From Vitellaria paradoxa (taxonomy: Eukaryota > Streptophyta > Magnoliopsida > Ericales > Sapotaceae): a stretch of 64,000 nucleotides of DNA. Below are positions 57,001 through 64,000 of the stretch, piece by piece. The notes under the pieces are model-generated. The model was not told the DNA's origin and ran no database searches. It saw only the letters and a program-made list of their open reading frames with translations. The stretch's first letter is position 1; each line of letters opens with the position of its first letter. The DNA lies in NCBI GenBank assembly GCA_019916065.1, contig CM034240.1:19329894-19393893 (forward strand), given 5' to 3'. Both the position numbers and the translations under genes were made by a program.

Positions 57001-57409
57001 ATAATGTATACTAAAATTGATATTCCATAATTTTATTAACATAAAATAATGCTCCTATAAAAAGCTATAAAATAACTTCTTACAATATTTTTTATCAATT
57101 AAAATTTTATTCTATGATATTTTGTTTAAAAAAGTTTATGTATAAGCATTTTAATTCATAATATTTTTTGTCTTTTACTTTACAGGTACATAATTTGAAT
57201 AAATTTTATTAAAATCACAACTATCAATCTAAAAAATAGGCACATTGTTGTAAGTTAGTAGTTTTGGAGGCAAACGTGCCATATTTTTTTAGCTAATTTG
57301 AGTAAAGTGATGTTGTACCATTTATAGTTTAAGGAATGATTTAGTAATTAACCCGAACTATATAATTTAGTAATTTAGATGCGAAAGTTTGATGATTTCC
57401 AATTTTCAG

Positions 57410-57646
57410 ATAAAACAAAGTCTCCATCCTTGGATTGGTCGAAAAGATTTCAAATAATTTTTGGTGTTGCAAGAGGTCTCTTCTACCTCCACGAAGAAGC
57501 TTCAGAAATTATCATTCATGGAGACATTAAAGCTAGTAATATTTTGCTAGACGACCAGTTCAATCCAAAATCTCAAATTTTACTTCTGCTAGGCTTTACC
57601 CTTATGGGCAAACCCATGTAAACACATCTACGATTTGTGACACTCG
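57410..57646 (+). pseudogene. Kinase exon 3, with degenerate HRD and DFG and a one-base deletion
   Basis: Codes for [20 protein letters not shown], then [21 protein letters not shown]. The frame shifts at 57567-57570; past that point the expected text [13 protein letters not shown] is seen in the next frame up to the donor CG/GTGAGT. Confidence 0.88.
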
Positions 57647-57985
57647 GTGAGTAGCTTTTCAATTAGCCTATTTTGCTATCACAACATTAATCATCTTTGA
57701 TCACATTTTCATTAATTCCCACCCCCATTATGCAAGTATTCTGATATCGATGGCAATGGAACATGTATAAGATTATTCTATTGTAATATAAGAGTCATAG
57801 TTTGAATACTGAAATCAGTCTTTGTACTTGCAAAGAGAAGATTGTTTACATCTGATCCTCTTGAGATCATGGACTGCAGGAGTTTTATGCACTTATTTGC
57901 CTTTTTATACAACTATTCTATTCTAAACATCCATGAGTGGTGATAGAGATTGTAAAAATATTGAGTTTTTTTTGTTGAATCATAG

Positions 57986-58136
57986 GGGTTATACAACTCT
58001 TAAATATGCAATTCATGGCCATATGGCTGTGAAGTCAGACGTGTTCAGTTTTGGAGTCATGGTGTTGGAGATTGTCAGTGGAAGAAAGAATTATGATGAG
58101 AAGCTTGGTGGACAAAAGGCAGATCTATTAAACTAT
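57986..58136 (+). pseudogene. Kinase exon 4
   Basis: Begins with the G completing Arg, then [20 protein letters not shown], and ends [11 protein letters not shown] before GTGAGT. The usual APE triad is replaced by TLK. Confidence 0.88.
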
Positions 58137-59114
58137 GTGAGTTTTCTAGAAAAATTCTTCTGCAATCTTGCCCAATAATTATACTTTGGCAATTTGTTTA
58201 GGGGTAATTACTTTTTTATTCTCTAGAAGTTTGACCAGAAAACACATGATCCATTTCTGGTTAAAAGTTAATAAATAGTTTCTCGTGATTTGAACTAAAG
58301 TGTAAAATTAATTGAATCTGTTAAATTTAACCGGATTGGTGCCTTATGAATAAAAAAAAAGGATAAAATTATATCTTTATTGTTTAAAAAAATTATATTT
58401 TTACCCATTTTTATATTAAAATGAATGTTATTTTACTTTTTTAAAAAACTTAATTTATCTTAACAATGTTTTTGGACGACTATACATGAGTTTATATAGT
58501 ACGTATAACACAAATTTAGTTAAATTCAGCAATTTTTGACAATTTTATACTTTAGTCCAAATCATGAGAGGGTTACGTGATGACTTTTAAACTAGAAGGG
58601 ATCATGTATTTTTGGTTCAAACTAAAAGGAGTAGAGTGTAACTACCTTTTATTTAATTCTTCCTTTGATTTTATTTTTTACTGTTATGGTCCGTTAAGGG
58701 TAAAACTAGCTATAGTCAAACTGATCTTCTTAATCAGAGATCAAGGTTGTGTTGTTTGAAGGTCTCTACAGAGAGTTGCTAAGTTTATTAAGTAGAAGCC
58801 ATAGGTTATTTATCAAAAAGGTAAGATCATTCAATCAGTATAAGTTGGCCTTGGAATTGTTGGGACATACGTAAAATTATTTGCACAGTTCTTGCATGAA
58901 CCCAATTTAAACACATGCGAATGTAATTACGGAGCAACCACATTAACTTTCTTCAACTTTCATAGATTTTATTAGCAATATATAGATATATTAAGTAGTA
59001 GTAAGGTTGTTATATTGTAACATAAGTCTGAACTTAAAATGAGCACATCTGTTTCTCATAGGAAAGCTACACACGTCTGATTCTCTCTAAATCTTGCAAT
59101 ATGAAAATCTCCTT

Positions 59115-59560
59115 GTAAGAGTGGAACAAATTGAGTTATTCGAGCTCGACTTTAAAAAAAAAAGTATGGCTCAAGTCCGATTTGTGACTAAAATTAGTTC
59201 AAATCAAGCTTAATTTGTGGCTGGTTTAGATTTAAGTTCAAACTCATGCCTATAAAAGCTTGGCTTAATAACTCGTGAGTCGGCTCAATAAAAAAATATA
59301 TTTTTTAATAATATTTTAATATTTTTTTAATAATATTTTTAGTATATTTTTTATAATATTTTGTTTATTATATTTTAGCCTAAAATAATGTTATTTTAAT
59401 TTAATCGAGTTATTTGCAAGTCGATCTCAAGTCTAAATTCTTTTCTATTGACCTGAGCTTGAACCTATATAAAAGCTCGAACCGAGTTCAATAGAAATAA
59501 TTTGGGTCGAGCTCAAATAAGTTAAAATTCGACTCGATTCAGTTTGTTTTTACCCCCTAC
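59115..59560. repeat. GAGCTCGA-type inverted repeat element in kinase intron 4
   Basis: Words such as GAGTTATTCGAGCTCGACTT, CTCGTGAGTCGGCTCAATA, AAAAGCTCGAACCGAG and GGTCGAGCTCAAATAAGTT are spread over 450 bp with a TA-rich centre. The outer parts are partly inverted copies, as in a decayed non-autonomous DNA transposon. Confidence 0.5.
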
Positions 59561-59689
59561 CTCCTTGTACATTGAGTTGGGTTGCCATTTTCATGTCGTT
59601 CGGGAGTCATGTAACATTTTATCTTCTTGTCATGCATCAAAATTGGAACTAGAATTAATCTAATTAATTAAAATTTTCCCATTTTGCAG

Positions 59690-60013
59690 ACGTGGACGCT
59701 TTTTCAAGAAGAGAAGGCGTTGGAATTAATTGATCCAAGTCTCGGAGAGTTCAATAGCGACGAGGCAGCTCTGTGCATTCAGCTAGGATTGTTATGCTGT
59801 CAAGAAAGTGTCGTAGATAGACCCAATATGAAGTCTGTTTACCTTATGCTATCAAGTGGTTCATTTAATTTGCCCAGACCTGGAAAACCTGGATGGAATA
59901 ATAATACCACCCCCACTTCTCCTACTGCTGATAACAATTACACTAACGTGGGTATCAAAGAGTTTTCTGGATGTAAAAGTATTACTAAGGATTATATCGA
60001 TGAAGGTAAATGA
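59690..60013 (+). pseudogene. Kinase exon 5
   Basis: Codes for TWTLFQEEKALELIDPSLGE, CIQLGLLCCQESVVDRP, LMLSSGSFNLPRPGKPGW and a Thr/Asn-rich tail, ending DYIDEGK then TGA. Acceptor TTTTGCAG. Confidence 0.88.
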
Positions 60014-60399
60014 CCTTCATGTGTGTATATTTTGCATAATGCAAGTAGAGTTCGTTCTTCTTGGTTACAATATTGTCGGTGTATTATGAGTAGCAGCCAT
60101 GCATGTAGCGTTATAATGAAAATTTCTTCAATTATTTATTGTGTAAATTACATTTTGATGTCCTTACAATATTTTGTATTGAATTTTACTTTTTTTTGGG
60201 GGGTGGGGGGTGGTGGGGGGTAAGTAAGATAAATTTGGGTTATAGGGAAAAAAGTACAATATCTAGAGGGTATATCCTCGATTTACATCATATAGTTTCA
60301 TATAAAAAAGAATATGCATAGATGCCCTTTTACAAGTTAGACTGTACAGTACATAACTTGCCTATACAAAAGTTAGGGATTCTCCATTTTGAAGAAAAA

Positions 60400-62858
60400 C
60401 CAGTATTACAATTAGTAGGCACCATATTCTTGACTTGTGAAGCTTTTTGCCTAACTTCATACTTGATCTTGCTGACAATCTCTTGGGGGCTTGTGGTGAT
60501 GCCTATGAAGATTCTTGCATTTCTCTCAAGCCAAATATGATAAATTAGGCTTGTCCATGCAAGCTTACAGATGAAACTGATGAAGCTTTTATTGCTAAAT
60601 TTACCTATAGCCTAGCTCACTTCTCCTTGCCAATTATGCCTGCTTTTGTGTATGAGACAAAGTTCAAAGATATCCCTCTTGACTTCATGTGAAAAAGAGC
60701 ATCTAAAGAAAAGGTGATCCATGTTTTCATCTTCAACCCCACAAAGAGAACAAGTTGGATTTGCATTAATTCCCCGAGAAATCAACTTATCTTTGGTAGA
60801 AAGTTTGCCACAAATTGCAAGCCAGGCTATGAAACTGAATCTTGGAATATTTTGGGAAACCGAATCAACTTATACCAAGGAACTTTAGGCTTATGAGAAT
60901 GGATAGCCTCTCATGTTGACTTGGCAGTATATTGATTACTCTTGGAGGCTAGTCATAAAAACTTATCCTCATATGGCATTTAGAAGGGGAAGGATTGTGT
61001 CTAATGATTTCTTGAAGTTCCCATGTTGTAGGAAAGGGCCATTTCTAGTTCCCATTGGAGATTACCGAGGAGACTTTTGAGTTTAGGGGAAGATTTGCAT
61101 CATAGACTACATGAACACCATATCTGGGGACAAGAGGGCTTAATGGATGCCAGTTATCATACCATAGAGAAGTGTCTTCACCATTTCCAATTTGGTATTT
61201 GCATATTATAGAAAACATCATACCTGAGTTTGATTATTTTCGTCCAGGTCCAAGAGCAATCAACAGGGAGCTTAGCTTGCCAAAAACTTTTGTTTTTGAG
61301 TAGATGAAAATAGCACCATTTTACCCAAATAGTTGATTTCCTCAAACAAATTGACCACAAGTGACGTACAATTGCAGCTTTATTCCAATCTTCTATTTTC
61401 CTTAAGCCAAGACCAACCTTAACTTTAGGCAAACAAACATCTTCCTAAGCTACTTTACTGCCATTCTTTTTCATTTTAGAACCTAACCAAAGAAATCTCC
61501 TCAATATTTTCCCAATGGAATGGTATACTTTTTTTGGAAGAATGAAGTGAAGGTTCCAAAACACTTGGATGCTAAAGAGTACTTATTTGATGAGTTGAAG
61601 GCGACCAGCATATGAAAGAGTTTTGTTTGCCCAACTTTTAACATGGGCAAGAATCTTGTTGACAAGCTCATTACAATCATCAATTTTAAGTTTTGTAGAA
61701 ATGAGTGGCACACCAAGGTATTTGACTAGTAGTTCACCAACCTGGAAACCAAGAATAGAACATAAGCTACTTTGCTCTTGCTTTTGAACACCTGCCATAT
61801 ATATCTTGCTTTTGTGACTGTTGGGTTGTAAACCTGAGAACTTGTGAAATTCTGTAAGTGGTCTATGAATGATCTGGAAAGAAGCTCTATTTGGATAGCA
61901 TAATATGAAGAGGTCATCTGCAAAACAAATGCGGCTTATAGAAGGATCATTACACTTTGGATGATAAGAGAATTCACCTTCTTTGATGTTCTTATCAAAG
62001 AGCTTGGAGAAGAATTCCATCACAAGGATGAAAATATAAGGGGAGATTGGATCACCTTGCCTTAGGTCTTTAGCTCCTTGAAAATAACCCTTTAGAGCTC
62101 CATTGATATAGATATAGAGAAGTATGGACTGGTGATACAAGCTGCAATCTGCTTGATGAACTTATTGGGGAAATGCAATGCTTTAAGTATATCCGAAATA
62201 AGAGGCGGAGAGACAGAATCAAATGTCTTCATCAAATCAATTTTAAGAGCACTTCTAGGAGACATGTGCTTTTTATGGTAGTTTCTTACCAATTCTTGCA
62301 TCAGGAGAACTTGGTTACAGATTGATCTACCAGCAATAAAGGCAACCTGAGTAGGCTTGATGAAGTGATAAATCACCTTTTTAAATCTGCTAGATAAGAT
62401 CTTGGAGATACATTTATATATAGTGTTGCAACATGAAATAGGTCTATAATTAGTCACCATTGAGGGCTTAGCAATTTTAGGAACTAGAGCAATAATTGTG
62501 GGGTTCATCTTCTTTGGTAGCTTACCTGATTCAAAGAATAATTTGATGGCTAAAGTGACATCATTGCCCACAATGTCGCAAGCCCTCTTAAAGAAGAGAG
62601 GAGTGTAGTTGTTCGGTTTAGGAGCCTTGTGATCATTAAGGGAGAAAAAGGTAGCTTTGATTTCTTCACTGGTGACTTCCTCATCCAAGTGAGCAATTCC
62701 AGGTAATCTGGGAGCATCTTGAAATAGTTCTATAACAAATTGAGTGGCTTCAGAAGGGTGATCTGGAGCAGTTCCCAGGAGCTTGCTGTAGTGCTGAATT
62801 ATTATGGATTTTACCTGTTCATAGTCTTCATAGAATTTGCCTTGGCCATCCTTAATTA
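60400..62858 (-). mobile_element. L1-type LINE ORF2 fragment, 5'-truncated and broken
   Basis: The minus strand reads EDYEQVKSIIIQHYSKL and DEEVTSEEIKATFFSLNDHK, then RT blocks (SMVTNYRPISCCNTIYKCIS, ALKIDLMKTFDSV, KDLRQGDPISPYIFILVMEF, SRICFADDLFILC with the FADD at 61913-61924, GVPLISTKLKIDDC). A connecting region (GLGLRKIEDWNKAAIVRHLW) and a zinc-binding RT tail (CSLCGVEDENMDHLFFRCSF) follow. Frames change near 62100-62140 and again near 61550. The endonuclease domain is absent. It lies just 3' of the kinase gene, tail to tail. Confidence 0.88.
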
Positions 62859-62879
62859 TTTATATTTAAGGGCAGATTC

Positions 62880-63072
62880 AGAATTTGGCATTCACCTAGG
62901 CTAAACAAAAGATTTAAAGATAGAATGGGCTCAACAAAAGATTTAAAGACAGGGTAGGGTAAGTTGTATTACAAAAATTTAGATTGGGCAAAAGATTTAA
63001 AGGCAGAGTGGTATAGGTTGCAAAAATATAGAATGGGCTAAATTTGAAAAAAGAGAGAGAGAGAGAGAGAGA
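62880..63072. repeat. Short repeats (AAAAGATTTAAAGnCAG) and a (GA)n run
   Basis: Three near-copies of CAAAAGATTTAAAG(A/G)(C/T)AG at about 62906, 62936 and 62990 are followed by (GA)n at 63052-63072. Confidence 0.7.
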
Positions 63073-63399
63073 ACTTTGAACTAAAAATATCTTTTTGGGC
63101 CAAGCTATTTGTGATAGCCCTATGGTTAATCCGCAACTGTCTACAATACTATAGTAAGGAAACACTTGAGGAAATTGGTGAAATCATAATATTAATGAAA
63201 CAACCACCTGGTGAAACCTTTAATTTTTCTATTAACACCTTTTAACCATCAATAATCACTAGCAACTCGAAAGAGATATGTAAATAATTTTTGAATTTTT
63301 ATAAGTTACTTAAATAATTTTACTCTTTTTTTTTTTATTTTTCCTTAAATGCTCTTTAAGGAGCCATTACATTTATAATTTTTTTTTGTTACTCTAAAT

Positions 63400-64000
63400 G
63401 TTTCTTAATTATTTACCATTTATATACCATCTATTAAATGATTTTTTTAAATAAAATAATAAATTAATTAAAGACACATAGGCATGGTGTTTGCCCTACT
63501 ACTAGTAATAATTAACTCTATATACTTTTAACTTTTTGTAACGTGAACTTACTTTTAACTGTCATAAGATGGAGAGAATGTGTGGAAATGAAAACGAATG
63601 GGATGTGTAAAATGAGTGTCACTCCAATATTTTAAACTTGGAATACTCGGTTTCGAATTGCTGAGAGGGAGTTATGGAAAACAATATATTAGTTAATTAA
63701 ATAAATATATTTCATCTTAATTTAATTAATTAATTAAATCAAATTAAATTATGAGTTAACTAAATTAAATTAATTAAATTAATTTTAAAAGTATGTTATT
63801 TATTAAAATAATTTTAGTTTAATAAAATATTTGAATAAAATAATCTATTTTAATATGATGTAATAAAAATAAAATAGTGTTAAAATTGACAAAATGCTTA
63901 TAACAAAAAAAAAAAAAAAATTCACTCTCTTTTTTTCTATTTTTTTCTTTCTAATTTTTCCTTTTTTTGGAATTAATAAATAAAAAAGGTTTAATAAACA
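63400..64000. repeat. AT-rich repeat element, right copy (inverted, cut by window end)
   Basis: The stretch at about 63780-63930, read on the minus strand, matches 47850-47990 closely (ATTTTGTCAATTTTAA, then TTACATCATATTAAAATA). The TTAATTAAAT-rich block at 63690-63790 parallels the interior of the left copy. Confidence 0.6.

Larger units (their letters stand above)
53944..60013 (+). pseudogene. Cysteine-rich receptor-like/cytoplasmic kinase gene, catalytically degenerate, frameshifted
   Basis: Five exons: 53944-54123, 56428-56638, 57410-57646, 57986-58136, 59690-60013, all with GT-AG borders. There is no signal peptide, ectodomain or membrane segment; it begins MGFLSCCLCCRF, so a cytoplasmic kinase, perhaps lipid-anchored, is likely. 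The glycine loop GPGGFG (51-56), VAVK lysine 72 and Glu88 are kept. HRD has become HGD (167-169). After Pro-Lys at residue 184 a run of four A (57567-57570) stands where five are expected, shifting the frame to a stop at 57618. In the other frame the text continues as NFT for DFG and GYTTLKY for GY-APEY. The C-terminal lobe ([38 protein letters not shown]) is intact. The family is CRK/DUF26-like; which member is unclear. Confidence 0.85.

Noticed and set aside
60322..60896. Plus-strand frames near the kinase 3' end
   Set aside because: They are the opposite strand of the L1 zinc-binding tail.
60131..62870. AATTATTTAT near 60131 and near 62852 as an L1 target duplication
   Set aside because: Ten AT-only bases are too likely by chance, and the L1 3' end is not clear.

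Overview
The window is nuclear DNA of a flowering plant. It is AT-rich, its genes are split by GT-AG introns, and it holds Ty1/copia elements primed by initiator-Met tRNA, L1- and RTE-type LINEs, a hAT transposon, small MITEs and an Au-like SINE. The AMSH1-type protein and the repeat families suggest a eudicot, probably a woody one; the species cannot be named from the sequence.

The main gene lies on the minus strand from 37101 to 4148. It is a complete AMSH1-type JAMM deubiquitinase gene of 14 exons whose phases all match, encoding 516 residues. It covers 33 kb because its introns are full of transposons. Intron 11 alone is 20.2 kb and falls between the two metal-binding histidines of the JAMM motif.

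Intron 11 (5442-25601) holds, from left to right: a decayed copia element (copia-2, 7275-10428) with a MITE inside it; a 7-copy minisatellite (11119-11590); an old LINE on the minus strand (about 12480-19290) that was later split by a second LINE (12877-13785, plus strand) and by a full-length, young copia element (copia-1, 14071-18999, minus strand); a poly(A)-ended retroposed fragment near 20606; and a hAT transposon (20891-24287). The smaller introns hold a tandem duplication with a MITE in one copy (intron 8), a LINE with an 18-bp target duplication (intron 7), an Au-like SINE (intron 5) and a decayed LINE (intron 1).

From 37.4 to 53.6 kb is gene-poor, AT-rich DNA with an old copia element bounded by a perfect 5-bp target duplication (copia-3, 40972-43773), several MITEs, and an AT-rich element with an inverted partner at the right edge of the window.

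From 53944 to 60013 on the plus strand is a five-exon gene of the cysteine-rich receptor-like/cytoplasmic kinase type. It keeps its splice sites but has lost HRD, DFG and APE and carries a one-base frameshift, so it is most likely a pseudogene. An L1-type LINE (about 60400-62858, minus strand) lies just downstream.

I see no operon, CRISPR array, tRNA or rRNA gene. The notable content is the AMSH1 gene that has stayed intact under heavy, mostly sense-oriented retroelement load.
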